Program-made: the position numbers and the translations under genes | Shown: positions 18,307-29,436 of the stretch, one piece after another | Layout of the letters: the number at the start of each line of letters is the position of its first letter | Position numbering within the stretch: the first letter of the stretch is position 1 | Assembly: GCA_965644315.1 (NCBI GenBank) | Contig: CBFFRQ010000076.1 | Coordinates: 1-64,000 of the forward strand | Reading direction: 5' to 3' | Length of the DNA stretch: 64,000 nt | Origin: Caecitellus pseudoparvulus | Taxonomy: Eukaryota; Bigyra: Bicosoecida | The notes under the pieces: model-generated | Told to the model about the DNA's origin: nothing | Seen by the model: the letters and a program-made list of their open reading frames with translations, nothing else | Databases searched by the model: none

Positions 18307-18818
18307 GGCAATAACTACACTTCAAAGACAGCCTGGCCTCATGCGACTCAGCCCGAGGCGCGTCGGTGCGGGTGCAGATCCCACGCACGCGCCTGAAGCA
18401 GATCGAGCTGGCGCTCACAGCCCAACGCCCTCGCGTGTCCGCCGAAGTGCACAGGCTGAGCGATCCTTGCAGGAGTGCTGTGACGGATGTGTGTGGGGAG
18501 CTGCATGCAGTTGGCGTTCTTAGGGTGTTTTTTGTGCAATTCTGGGTGCTGTGGTGCTGCAATATGGTCTATTTCATCGGCGGGGAGCACGGGCGTCAAG
18601 TTGGGCTCAATGTACGCAGTGGTAGTCTTTTGGGAAAGCTCCAGATTACAAACACTTTCTACCCCTCAGCCTTGCGCAGTGACCATTGACACATAAAGCT
18701 CTCCCAATTTGCATGAATCTTGCATTGCTCGCGGTACCTTCGGTACCGGCAAACACTTCCTACACCGCAGGCCCAAGCCTCCAAGTCACAGTGGGGCACT
18801 GGCTTGGCCCGCCCGTAC
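18307..18818. other. intergenic with a hairpin
   Basis: About 510 bp between the ERGIC start and the end of the DUF1295 gene, both minus strand. It includes a perfect 7-bp stem with a 3-base loop at 18732-18748 (CGGTACC-TTC-GGTACCG), in the 3' flank of the DUF1295 gene. A small 3' exon of that gene could lie here, since a GTAAGT donor overlaps its apparent stop. No separate gene supported. Confidence 0.4.
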
Positions 18819-19905
18819 TTACTCTTGCTTGGCAGAGGCCGAGCCCACGTCACCCCTGCACACTGACAGGCAGGACTGGGGCGTGGGGCACAGCATGGGC
18901 ACTCGCCGCATGTAGGCAGCGTAGGCGTTGCCTCGCCGCCTGAGCTGGCGTGCTTCCATGAGAGGGATGCTGACCCCCACGAACAGCGCCAGCATGAGCA
19001 CAGCCCCCACACTGGAGGCAGCTGCGCAAGGCCCAGCCGCCCCCAGCGCAAAGGCAGCCAGACCCACCCACAGCAGGATCTCACCCAGGTAGCTGCATGG
19101 AGGGGGGGGGGGTGAGTGCAGCACGGCATGCAAGCTGGCCGCTGCGATTGCCAGCGAGGTGGACGCACTTGGGGTGGCGTGACAGCCCCCACAGGCCAGA
19201 GTCACACACAGGGGGCGTCTTGGGCGAGGCCAGGAAGCGGTCCATGTGTGCGTCCGCCACCGTCTCCAGGCCGATGCAGGCGACGAGGCAGAGCGCACCC
19301 AGCGTGTCCCACGCGCCCCAGGCAGCGTGTGCAGAGGGCGCCGCCAGGGCATACCACAGCGGCAGGCAGCCGATGTAAGTGAGGAGGGTGGGGAAGAGGT
19401 GGAAGCCGCCTAGTGAGAAGACGAGCCAGTAGATGACGCCGCCACCCCACTGGCGCTTGAAGTCAAGGTAGCGCCAGTCTTCCTCTGCAGTGTTGCCGGC
19501 GAGCCAGTGCTTGGCCACGCGCCCCCACCAGTTGAAGGTGAGGCGGCCCGCCCACACCAGCACGCCGACAAGCACTGCTGCCTGGCGCAGGGAGGGGCTC
19601 AGCTCAGACGACGCAGCACTCCCGATCCAAGCAAGGTACAGGGCCATGATGGGCGGCATGACGGACCAGTAGGGGTCGTAAGCGCTGCCTGAGGGTGCAG
19701 GGCAAGTGAAGTGCTTCTGCGCAGTTTCGGCTGCGTTTCGCTTCGCCTCACTGTTGTTGATGGCCACCGAAACGAGCCATGTGGCCAGCGTCGCAGCGAG
19801 GTCCACGACCAGCGCCCACCCCAGTGGATGCTGCATGTCTGTGACATGTCGCAGCAGCTGCGCGGCCTCCGCAGCCACGCATGTGGACAGCCCGTGCAGC
19901 TCCAT
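18819..19905 (-). CDS. DUF1295 (steroid 5-alpha-reductase-like) membrane protein
   Basis: Exons 19169-19905 and 18819-19092; the 76-bp intron (GTGCGT...ATGCAG) when removed creates the family signature LWGLSRHPNYLGEILLW, which strongly supports both the splice sites and the family. 336 residues with several membrane segments, WYALAAPSAHAAWGAWDT, the HMDRFLASP turn and the terminal IPLMEARQLRRRGN...YMRRVP block typical of DUF1295. Members resemble the C-terminal half of steroid 5-alpha reductases and isoprenylcysteine methyltransferases; the substrate here is unknown. The start at MELHGLSTC (19905) is chosen; upstream in-frame Met codons exist. The stop overlaps a GTAAGT, so an extra 3' exon is possible. 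Divergent from the MCC gene, with about 100 bp between starts. Confidence 0.85.
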
Positions 19906-20007
19906 GCCTTGCAGGCAGCTCCACGTCAGTGTCGCACGGTGGGTGGCCGGCTTCCCGGGCAGGCGGCAGAAGCCTGCGGATAGCACTTTGCCCGCTCGCG
20001 CCAGACC

Positions 20008-22408
20008 TTGCTGCACACACCTACGCTCTTCGAGCTCAGGTTTTGTCGCCGTTCCCGCGTTGCCCGCTGCCCGCCCGAGTCGTCAGGGCGTGTTCACCAA
20101 CTTGCTTGCAGCCGCTCACACAGCATGTTCGACAAGATCCTCATCGCCAACCGCGGCGAGATCGCCTGCCGAGTCATCCGCACCGCGCGGCAACTTGGCG
20201 TGAAGACTGTGGCAGTGTACTCAGATGCTGACCGCAACGCCATGCACGTGCACCACGTAAGCACGCGTCGTGGCGGGCTGCAGGTGCAGTGCACTTGCAA
20301 CCGTATCACCGTGCCGCTTCCCCCGCAGGCTGACGAGGCGGTGCACATCGGCCCCTCTGCTGCAGCAGAGAGTTACTTGAAGGGGGACATCATTCTGGAC
20401 GTCGCATCCAGCCGTGGCGCGCAGGTCAGTGGTGGTGTGACGTGTTGCCAGGCACCCGCACCACCCGCCTTGCACGCTCCTTGCCCGTGCTGCTTCCGTC
20501 GCGCAGGCCATCCACCCAGGCTACGGCTTCCTGTCTGAGACGGCGTCCTTCTGCCGGGCATGTGCTGACGCAGGGGTGAAGTTCATCGGCCCCCCCGTCA
20601 AGGCCATCGAAGCCATGGGCAGCAAGAGCGCCAGCAAGGACATCATGATTGCCGCTGGCGTGCCGTGCACGCCCGGGTACCACGGTGCCGAGCAGGATGC
20701 GGCCTTTCTGCAGGCGCAGGCGGCCGAGATGGGCTACCCCGTCATGATCAAGGCTGTCCTGGGCGGCGGCGGCAAGGGCATGCGCATCGTCATGAGCGAG
20801 AAGGAGTTCCTGCCGGCGCTGGAGGCATGTCGGCGCGAGGCAGCGGCCTCCTTTGGGGACGACCGGGTGCTGCTGGAGCGGTACCTGACCAAGCCGCGCC
20901 ACATCGAGGTGCAGGTGTTCGCTGACGCACACGGGCACGTGGGGCACTTCTACGAGCGTGACTGCTCCGTGCAGCGCCGGCACCAGAAGGTGCTGGAGGA
21001 GGCACCCGCACCAGGCATGACGGAGGGGCTGCGGGAGCGTATTACGGGGGCCGCCGTCGCCGCCGCCCGCGCCGTGGGGTACGAGGGCGCCGGCACGGTG
21101 GAGTTCATGCTGGATGAAGACGTGGCGCCGGGGGCATCGCCCGATGACAAGGACTTCTTCTTCATGGAGATGAACACGCGCCTGCAGGTGGAACACCCCG
21201 TCACGGAGCTGATCACGGGGGTGGACCTGGTGGAGCTGCAGCTGCGCGCCGCAGCTGGCGAGGCCATGCCTTTCCTGGAGGAGACGGGGCGCCCCATCCA
21301 CGGGCACGCCATCGAGGCCCGCGTGTACGCTGAGAACCCCATGGCCAACTTCCTGCCTGCGACGGGCAAGCTGCAGCAGCTGGCGCCGCCGACACACCTG
21401 CCTGGCGTGCGTGTGGACACGGGTGTGCGCACGGGGGACGAGGTGAGCATTTTCTACGACCCCATGATCAGCAAGCTCATCGTGCACGGGTCGGACCGCA
21501 AGCAGGCTCTGCTGCGCATGGAGGCTGCCTTGGCGGAGTACCAGATCGTGGGCCTGCCCAACAACCTCTCCTTCCTGGCCAAGTGCGTGAAGCACCCCGA
21601 GTTCGCCAAGGGCGGCGTGGACACCTCCTTCTTGGGCAAGTACCTGCAGGATGTGCTGCCCCACCCCACCCCCGTCCCGCCAGCCGCCGCTGCGGTGGCA
21701 GCTGCCTTGAAGGTGGTTAGCCAGGTGCACGCGGGTGTGGACCGTCTGGCGGGGGAGGCCGTCTCTCCTTGGGATGTCTCTGACAGCAGCCGCCCCATGG
21801 GCGCCCTGGGCAAGGCCGTCACGTTCCTGGACCTGGCTGTGGAAGAGGGCGCCGAACCTGCTCCCGTGGAAGTGGCACTGACCTCTGCACAGGGCGGTGG
21901 CGCACGCGGCGGATCAGGGCACTATGCCGACGTCCCGGCCGGACAGAAGCCCGCCTACACTGCCACTGTCGGCGACGCCACCTTCAACATCGAGGTGCAG
22001 TCCATGGAGGATGATGGCTCCTTCGCCGTGGTGGTGGACGGCACGTCCATGCGGGGCACGCTGGTGACGACGCCTGAGGCCGTCGTCATGTACGTGCCCG
22101 TGGGCGTGGGTGAGGCTGGTGTGACGCAGGTGACACTGGGCCTGCCGCAGCCCGACCTGGGTGTGGCGGGTGCGGGCTCCGGCGCGCCCACCGTCGTCAC
22201 GCCTATGCCTGGCAAGATCATCAAGGTGCTCGCCAAGGAGGGCGAGGCCGTCAAGTCGGGGCAGCCGGTGGTGATCCTGGAGGCCATGAAGATGGAACAC
22301 GTCATCAACGCCCCCATCGACGGCACCGTCGCCTCCATCCGCTTCGCAGAGGGAGAGCAGGTGGGCTCAGGCGATGTCCTGGCTGAGTTCGCGGCGGCTG
22401 ACGCGTGA
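20008..22408 (+). CDS. MCCC1: 3-methylcrotonyl-CoA carboxylase alpha (biotin) subunit
   Basis: Biotin-carboxylating and biotin-carrying subunit of the mitochondrial leucine-degradation enzyme, which works with an MCC beta subunit not seen here. Exons 20008-20256, 20329-20424 and 20507-22408 (introns 72 and 82 bp, both phase 0) give 748 residues. The domain starts at [17 protein letters not shown] (ATG 20125). The upstream ATG at 20008 adds 39 residues rich in Arg with one acidic residue, a good mitochondrial presequence, so I prefer it. Visible: ATP-grasp loop GGGGKGMRI (about residue 200), FERD-like [27 protein letters not shown], and biotinyl Lys710 in EAMKMEH. The MKMEH form and [15 protein letters not shown] favour MCC over propionyl-CoA carboxylase. 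Confidence 0.92.
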
Positions 22409-22505
22409 TGACCCCAAGCTGCAATGCAGGCGCACTACTCGTGCACCTCACGCTCTGCGCACAAGTGAGCGGTGCCAAGACGGCCACCCTGCGTGCATTG
22501 CAACA

Positions 22506-24230
22506 TCAGGAGTGTCTGGTGCTGGAGTGCGGCTTCCGGGCCAGTGTGAAGGCCACGAGGCCCCCCACCAGGGCCCCCACGGCGCCAGCAAGGAGCACGC
22601 TGCGACCCCATGCACGCTGGGCACTGCAGCTTCCTCCAGGTGTCGACTGGGCCGTCGAGGGGGAGGGTTCGACCGGGTGGGTGGCAGGTTCGTCTGCACT
22701 CCCTGCCCAGTGCTTGGCACGCTGCACTGCGCGGTGCCACGTCGACCGCGCCGCCTCCGTGTCTGCAGAGGGCACAGCAGGCGTGAAGGTGCGGGCTGCG
22801 GACCAGGTGCGTGCCACATCCTCCAGACTGTCCCAGAAGCCCACCGCCAGGCCCGCTGCGAATGCCGCCCCAGCCGCCGTCGTCTCCGTCACTGCTGGCC
22901 GCACCACGGGGCGCCCCGCCATGTCGCTCTGGAACTGCAGCAGCGTGTCGTTCACAGCCATGCCGCCGTCCACCAGCAGCCGCCGCGCGGGCTCGCCGCT
23001 GTCGGCCTCCATGGCTGCCAGCACGTCAGCTGACTGGTGGGCGGCCGCCTCCAGCGTGGCCCGGGCGAGGTGCCCAGGCTTGGTGCCGCGCGTGAGGCCC
23101 AGCAGCGTGCCGCGAGCCGACGCATCCCAGTGCGGCGCCAGGAGGCCCGTGAAGGCCGGCACAAACACGACGCCGCCGGAGTCCGGCACACTACGCGCGA
23201 CAGCCTCGATGTCAGAGGAGGACTGGATGACGCCGGTGGTGTCTTGCAGCCACTTCACTGCACTGCCGGCCACTGCTACACTGCCCTCCAGTCCGTACAC
23301 CGGCGGCGTGCCCTCCCCCAGCTGGTACGCCACCATGGTGAGCAGGCCGTGGCGACTGGGCACGGCGGTGGTGCCTGTGTTCTGCACCATGAAACACCCC
23401 GTGCCGTAGGTGTTCTTGGTGTCCCCGCGCTTGAAGGCGGCTTGCCCGAACAGGGCTGCGCTCTGGTCCCCCATGAGGCTGGCCAGGGGCACGCCGCCCA
23501 GCGGCACCCCCACCCCCTCAGCCACCTGCCCATACACCTGGCTGGAGCTGGCCACGCGAGGCAGCATGCTCGTCGGCACGCCGAATGCCGCGCACAGCTC
23601 AGAGTCCCACGCCAGGCGGTGGATGTCCAGCAGCAGCGTGCGTGCAGCATTGGAGACGTCTGTCACGTGCAGGGCCCCTCCAGACAGCTTGTGGGCGAGC
23701 CAGCAGTCGATGGTGCCGAAGCGAGCGGTGCCGGCGGCAGCTGCTTGGGCCACTTCCGGGCAGTGCCGCAGCATCCACGCGAGCTTGGTGGCTGAAAAGT
23801 ACGGCACGATGGGCAGGCCCGTCTTGTGTCGGAAGCGGTCCACACCGCCGCCGTCGCCCCCTGCGGCGGCCACTTCGGCGCAGATGTCCGCCGAGCGACC
23901 ATCCTGCCACACGATGGCACGTCGCAGGGGGCGGCCGGTGTCGGCACTCCACACGACGCTGGTCTCGCGCTGGTTGGTGATGCCGACAGCTGCCACGTCG
24001 GCGCTGGTGGCGCCGGCAGCCTGCATGGCGCCTGTCACCGTCGTCACCACTGTGTCCCAAATCTCCTCCGCGTCGTGCTCCACCCACCCCTGCGTGTTGG
24101 TGTACTGCGTGAACTCCACCTGGTGCATGGCGGCGATGCTGCCATCACGCGCAAAGAGACAGGCCCGAGTGCTCGTGGTGCCCTGGTCGATGGCCAGCAC
24201 GAAGCGGGGCTTGGTCTCTGTGGCTGCCAT
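22506..24230 (-). CDS. GK: glycerol kinase with C-terminal membrane anchor
   Basis: Converts glycerol and ATP to glycerol 3-phosphate, feeding lipid synthesis or respiration. FGGY-family features are clear: IDQGTTSTRACLF near the N-terminus, GITNQRET, RAIVWQDGR, LMGDQSAALFGQ with GTGCFM, and PAFTGLLAPHWD. 574 residues, against about 500 for soluble bacterial enzymes; the extra C-terminus is a Ser/Pro-rich linker followed by a single hydrophobic helix (SVLLAGAVGALVGGLVAFTL, about residues 543-565) and a short basic tail. That is a tail-anchor layout, and some animal glycerol kinases bind the outer mitochondrial membrane through their C-terminus. Start at MAATETK (24230), 177 bp from the divergent kinase gene; the longer upstream frame lacks support. 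Confidence 0.92.
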   Translation of the reverse strand: MAATETKPRFVLAIDQGTTSTRACLFARDGSIAAMHQVEFTQYTNTQGWVEHDAEEIWDTVVTTVTGAMQAAGATSADVAAVGITNQRETSVVWSADTGRPLRRAIVWQDGRSADICAEVAAAGGDGGGVDRFRHKTGLPIVPYFSATKLAWMLRHCPEVAQAAAAGTARFGTIDCWLAHKLSGGALHVTDVSNAARTLLLDIHRLAWDSELCAAFGVPTSMLPRVASSSQVYGQVAEGVGVPLGGVPLASLMGDQSAALFGQAAFKRGDTKNTYGTGCFMVQNTGTTAVPSRHGLLTMVAYQLGEGTPPVYGLEGSVAVAGSAVKWLQDTTGVIQSSSDIEAVARSVPDSGGVVFVPAFTGLLAPHWDASARGTLLGLTRGTKPGHLARATLEAAAHQSADVLAAMEADSGEPARRLLVDGGMAVNDTLLQFQSDMAGRPVVRPAVTETTAAGAAFAAGLAVGFWDSLEDVARTWSAARTFTPAVPSADTEAARSTWHRAVQRAKHWAGSADEPATHPVEPSPSTAQSTPGGSCSAQRAWGRSVLLAGAVGALVGGLVAFTLARKPHSSTRHS

Positions 24231-24406
24231 GCCGCAGGCGTGGTGTGCGGAAGTTGACGCGCAGCCCAGGACACGCAGCGCCCTGCACGGCACAAGTGAG
24301 CCGGGCGCGCAAAATTGACGCGACGAGCGGGAAGTGGCACACTATCCCGGTGGGCAGGCCGGCGTCTTGCAGGGGCTCTGGGTTTTGGGGCGCCCCGCGT
24401 GCTGCC

Positions 24407-27400
24407 ATGACCACCAAGTACAAGAGGCTGAAGGAGCTGGGCCGGGGTGGCTATGGCGCCGCCATCCTGGCCTGTGACCGCAAGGACAAGCGCAAGCGCT
24501 ATGTCGTGAAGGAAGTGCGCCTGGCCGACATGTCAGCCGCTGAAATCGCCGCTGCGCACCGGGAAGCAGACTTCTTGGCTCAGCTGGACCATGCCAACAT
24601 CGTCAAGTGAGCTGCGCAGGTGGCGCACAGCGGCGGAACGGCCCAGGGGCGCCCTGCATGCACCACACTGGGCATTTTATCCACACAGGTACATCGAGTC
24701 GTACGAGGAGCGCAACAAGCTGTGGTGCGTGGGGCTTGACGGGCGGGGGCGCAGGCTCGCGAAACGCCCGTGACACGCCGAAGCCAGCACACGCCACCGC
24801 CCCACCCCCTCTCTTCCTGCCACGCCACAGCATCGTCATGGAGTACGCTGACGGAGGAGACCTGTCCCAGCTGTTGACGAAGCGGCGAGAAGCTGAATCG
24901 CCGCTGAGCGAGGAAGAGGCTCTGGGGTACTTCGTGCAGATTTGCCTGGGCATGAAGCACATCCACGACAAGAGCATCGTGCACCGCGACATCAAGAGCC
25001 AGAACGTCTTCTTGGCGCGGGGCGGCATCGTGAAGCTGGGCGACTTCGGCGTCGCCAAGGCCCTCGCCGACACTGCTGACATGGCTCGCACACAAATCGG
25101 CACGCCGTACTACCTCAGCCCCGAGCTGGTGGCAGGCGAGCCGTACAATCGTAAGACTGACATCTGGAGCCTGGGCGTGCTGCTGTACGAGATGCTGGCG
25201 CTGAAGCTGCCCTTCACCGGCTCCAACATCGCCGCCCTCATTAGCCGCATCTCCCAGGGCATCTACGCACCCATCCCCTCACGGTACTCCGCGGGCCTGC
25301 GCGAGCTGGTCGCACGCATGTTGCGACAGGCGCCGTCGGAGCGCCCCACCATTCGGCAGGTGCTGCTGTCGCCCATCATCCGCACACGGGTGGCCAGCAT
25401 GGTGCGTACCCTGAACAGCCGCAGCATGGGGCAAGGCGTGTCGGGGGAGGCTGCGCTGGAGGGGGGGGGTGAAGGGGGGGATGCACCCCCCCCCGCCTCC
25501 GGCGCCGTGCCTGTGTACGAGGTGGACCTGTCTGCACCCGCCTCTCCCGCAGCAGGGTCTGGGGAGCCATCTGAGGGGGGGGGTCAGGGCGGCCACGCAC
25601 CCCCCCCTCACCCTGGCAGGCACATCCCCGGAGGCGGTCACGGTGCGGATGCCGCCTACGCCGCTGAGCGTGCCCGTCGCCTGGCCGCCATGGTGGTGCA
25701 GCGCAAGGACCAGGCCCGTCTGCGGCGAGATCGCGAGCGGCACGTGTCGGAGGCGCAGCGAGCTGCCAGGGCAGGGTGGGACGAGCGGGAGGTCGCTGAG
25801 CGACAGGCTGCGGCGCTGGCTCGCAAGGAGTGGCTGGAGCGCGAGCGCAGTCGAGAAGCGCAGCTGGAGGCGGCGGCGATGGTGCAGGGCATGGCTGCGG
25901 CGCGGGAACGCGCGCGATCTGAGGTCGGGCCCCGTGCTGGCGCCGCCCAACGGGATGCTGCCGCGGCCGCCGCAGCAGCCGCACGCCAACGTGACTGGGA
26001 GGAGCGCCAGGCGATCGCTGCACGGGCCAAGGCTCGGGCGGAGGCGGGGGGGGGCAGTGACCCAGATCGCAGGGGGGGGCAGCGAGTGGCGGGGTCAGGT
26101 CTGGGCCAGGTGGGCGGGCCAGGGGGGGCGCGACGGGGCAGTGCCCCCCCTCGAGGCGGCAGCGGCGGCGCAGATGCGCGTCAGTTGCAGGCGGCGAGGG
26201 ACGCCTTCTTCGAGAACCGACGCATCGCTGCTGCGGCACAGGCGAGGTCGAACATGCAGCTGGGCAGGGGAGGGGGGGACGGAACACCACCCCCCCCCTC
26301 CGACCCGCTCAGTCACCAGGAACACATCGATAGAGCTGGAGCAGTGAAGGCCCGGCGCGCTGCTGAGAAAGAGGCTGCTCGCGCCGCCCACCTCGCGGCC
26401 ATGCAGGAGGCCATTGCGGCCCAGGCAGCCGAGCGAGCGGCTCTGGCAGCCAAGCTGGCGGCTGCGAATGTGGACACGGAAGGGCGGCGAGGGAGGGGGG
26501 TGCAGGGGGCCCCTCCAGCCGCGGCAGCTGCACCGGCGGAAGGGAAGGCTGTGGATGAGGAGGAGGAGGGGGGGGCGGCAGACGACACCCCCCCTTCGAG
26601 GGCCCCTTCACCCCCCCCCGCGTCAGAGGAGGATGTGTTGCAGGCCCTGGCGGCAGCCCGGGCACAGTACCAGGCTGAGGTGGCAGCAGCGCGGCAGCGA
26701 GCAGTGGCTGCTGGGGCCAGTGGCGGCGTGTGGGAGGGGGGGTCCAGCGACGAGGAGGGGGGGTCAGGCGAGGGCAAGGAGGCCCCTGCACCCGCCCCCA
26801 CCCACACCCGGCGAGGCAGCAGCATGTCCACCACGGGCGGTGACCTCATTGTGGTGGACATGGGCGGTGCCAAGGCCAGCAAGGTGCCTCGCAAGCCCAA
26901 GCTGGGCAGCCGGCGCAAGAAAACGCAGCAGAAGCCACGGCAACGCACTGGGAAACCAGGTGCACGGGGGGCCGCCGCCATGGGGGGGGGCAAGGAGGAG
27001 GAAGGGGGCGGCAGCGCGCCAGCCCTGCCGTCAGGGCCCTTGCAGCTGGCAGCCCACAAGCAGTTGAAACGCATCAGGAAGGGCAAGACTGCCGGGCAAG
27101 CCCGGTCTGAGCGCGGGAGCAGCACGCCCCTCAGCCCCCTGGCAGGCAGCAGCGAAGGCAGCAGTGCAGGCGGCACGGGTGATACAGCAGGGGACGAGGA
27201 GGTGATTCAGCTGGAGGTGGAGGTGGACGGCATGCGGGATGACCTGGTGCTGCTGCTGGCTGAGGCGGAGGGAGTGCCGGACGCACAGCTGCAGGCGGCA
27301 GCGGCTCACGACTACGACGACGAGCCGCCACAGCGGGCACTGCTGGGCGCAGCGCAGTTTGGTGTGGTGTCGGACGGCCAGGGGGGCTTCAGCGAGGAGG

Positions 27401-27831
27401 AGGAGGGGGGTGCTGCCAGCGACAGCAAGTCGGGCAGTTTGCCTGCTCAGCTGGGCGCCCAGCGCCACGGGCTGCTGCCCCCCCTGCCAGACATGCCTGC
27501 ACCGCCATCCCTCTCCGCCACCACCTCTTCTGCCCAGGACATCGAGAGCCTGCGGCTGTACCTTGAAGAGTACATGGGGGACGTTCCCTTCGTCAAGTCG
27601 TACGCTGCAGTGCGGGCCATGCAGGCGAGTGAGGGTGCGCCGACAGCGGCACACGAAGCCGTGGGGCGTGTGCTGAGTCGGGAGGGGGGAGGGCGCAGTG
27701 GGGCAGACACTGCCGCCCTTTCCAGTCGCTTCGGGGACCTTATTTTGCAGCTGATCGAACTGGAGGATGAGCTTGTCGCCAGGCGACGGGCCAAGGCGAC
27801 TCCAGCGGCCGCAGGGGGCAGTTCACAGTAG
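24407..27831 (+). CDS. NEK-family protein kinase with long coiled-coil tail
   Basis: Ser/Thr kinase of the NimA-related group, usually tied to cilia, centrosomes and the cell cycle. Exons 24407-24606, 24689-24724 (only 36 bp) and 24831-27831 give 1078 residues; the joins restore NIVKYIESY and NKLCIVMEYADGGDL, which supports the micro-exon. Kinase domain about residues 7-265: GRGGYG loop, VVKEV lysine, HRDIKSQNVFL, DFGVAK, GTPYYLSPE and DIWSLGVLLYEM. All catalytic residues are present. The tail is Ala/Arg/Glu-rich coiled coil (about 300-700) broken by Gly/Pro tracts, then an acidic stretch and a C-terminal motif (ESLRLYLEEYMGDVPFVKSY, about 982) resembling the end of NEK1/NEK5-type proteins. 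Divergent from the glycerol kinase gene. Confidence 0.88.
25461..25494. repeat. G-run/C-run tract inside the NEK coding sequence
   Basis: Nine G, then GTGAA-type spacer and seven G, then a short spacer and nine C. Three more such units follow at about 25575-25608, 26271-26299 and 26570-26594 in the same exon, each encoding Gly then Pro. Confidence 0.6.
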
Positions 27832-27954
27832 CATCGCAAATGTATTTTCAAGTATCATATTCGTGTTGGGCTGGAGGGGCCCGCTTACGCTGCGTGCTGC
27901 GATCTTGCCGCCTGTCGTGGTCAGCTGAGCTGGGAGGTGGGCAAATTCCGCAGC

Positions 27955-29436
27955 ATGGCTGCGCAGCATGACAGCGTGTTGTGGTGGGCTGCCACCTCGC
28001 CCAGCGGCCCGTGGATGCCCATCTGGTCCAAACGCGATGCAACGCCATCCGACATGTACGCTGAGCTCTGTGCAAAGTTCCCTGCCATGCAAGCTGACGG
28101 GGTTGACTTGACACACGCTTGGCTCGGCCGACCAGGCTCCCTTGTCGCGCTGGATTCGCCGCTGTCTGCCGCGGAGGGGAGTGGCTTCATCAGATTCGAC
28201 TGCACCACCAGTGGAAGCAGCGAGTCTGGCGCCGCCTTGCTGGCGCACACCCCGCCTCCCGTCCTGGAGCCTCACAAGATCCCCCTCGCATGCGAGGTGC
28301 TGAAGTCACTGGTGCTGGCAACTCAGACTGCGTTGCACGCAGCGACAGGGCAAGGCAGTGGTGACCCCGCGCCGGGCGCCAGCCTGCAGGACCTGCCCAG
28401 GGCCGAGCTGTTCAAGCGCGTCAAGGCTCTGGGCAGCCTCATCCAAGCCCGCAAGACTGCCTTGCAGACGCTGGCCCTTGCCGATGACTCGTCGTTGACG
28501 GCATTGGCCGCTCAAATGGCCGCATCGACATCAGCCTCTGTGCGTGCAGTGGCAGCACAGTACACACACAGCCAGGGACAGTGGAAGCACCTGCTGGCGG
28601 CCCTGGAGGGCGCGTTGGCTGCCTCTGCACCAGACTCCGCCAAGCCCCAGCTGGGCATCGGCAGTGCCATTCCCTCCGTCCCCGTGAAGGGAGAGACGCA
28701 GCTGGGGCAGCTGGCTGCAAAGCATGCTGGCGCCATACTGGTGTTCTTGCGGCACTTTGGATGACTCCCATGACGGTGCGTGGCTGTGCCAGCTCCCGCT
28801 ACCGCAGGTTTGCGCCTCAGCACCCCCTTGCCCCCCTTGCACAGAGACCACGTGGCAATGCTGGCGACCTACGCGAGCCTGTGGAAGGCACTGGACATTG
28901 CTGTGGTGGTGCTGTCGCTGTGCCCCACACCTGCAGCTGCGGCTGAGTGGGATGAGCAGGTAGGGCACCCCTTCCCTCACCTGCAGTGGGCGGAGGCCAC
29001 TGCCCCAGCTGACGCATATGCTGCCTTCGGGTTCAAGCGCTCCCTGGCTGGCGTGTGGGGAGCCCAGTCTTTGGGGTGGTATGCTCAGCAGGCAGCTGCG
29101 GGGCGGGAGCTGCAGTCCAGTCGGGGCCAGGATGTGCACCAGCTGGCAGGGGATGTCGTGGTTTCGGCGGAGGGGACGGTGGTCCTGCCGTATTACGGCC
29201 TGGACAACACCGACCGACCAGGCGTCACTACCCTGGCTTGGGCTGCTGCTGTCGCTGCCTGCAACAGCCAGCACGAGTCTCCTGCGTGGAGTGCAGCTGC
29301 GCAAACTGTCCGGCAACACTTGGCTCGCAGTGCAGCTTCCCACGGTGCACCTTCTGGAAGTGCTGTGTCAGACTCTGTGGGGGGCGCAAGTAAGAAGCCA
29401 GAAGCTGCAAACGCACCAGAAGACTGCGCCGCATGA
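27955..29436 (+). CDS. peroxiredoxin-like selenoprotein with Sec-x-x-Sec motif (SelL/PRXL2 type)
   Basis: Predicted thiol/selenol redox protein of the AhpC-TSA/PRXL2 group. Exons 27955-28775 and 28845-29436 give 470 residues if two in-frame TGA codons (28762 and 28771) are read as selenocysteine. The line AILVFLRHFG is followed by TGA CTC CCA TGA CG, i.e. Sec270-Leu-Pro-Sec273-Arg, exactly where family members have CxxCR after RHFG. The 69-bp intron begins at once (GTGCGT, phase 2, to CACAG) and the next exon continues DHVAMLATYASLW in frame. The second exon keeps the fold: FGFKRSLAGVWG and DVVVSAEGTVVLPYYG. TGA is a stop elsewhere in this window. The N-terminal 250 residues are an unrecognised extension. 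I see no canonical SECIS. The other reading is a truncated pseudogene, but two TGAs exactly at the redox positions argue against that. Confidence 0.8.

Noticed and set aside
18371-18382. tRNA B-box-like word GGTGCAGATCC
   Set aside because: Two mismatches to the B-box consensus, and no A box or cloverleaf around it.
18732-18748. UUCG tetraloop hairpin
   Set aside because: The stem pairs with a 3-base TTC loop; a 4-base UUCG loop would break the stem.
28762-28773. TGA read as tryptophan or as ordinary stops ending one gene and starting another
   Set aside because: Other genes here end in TGA (for example MCC alpha at 22406), so TGA is not a Trp codon; and the next exon continues the same thioredoxin-like fold in frame.
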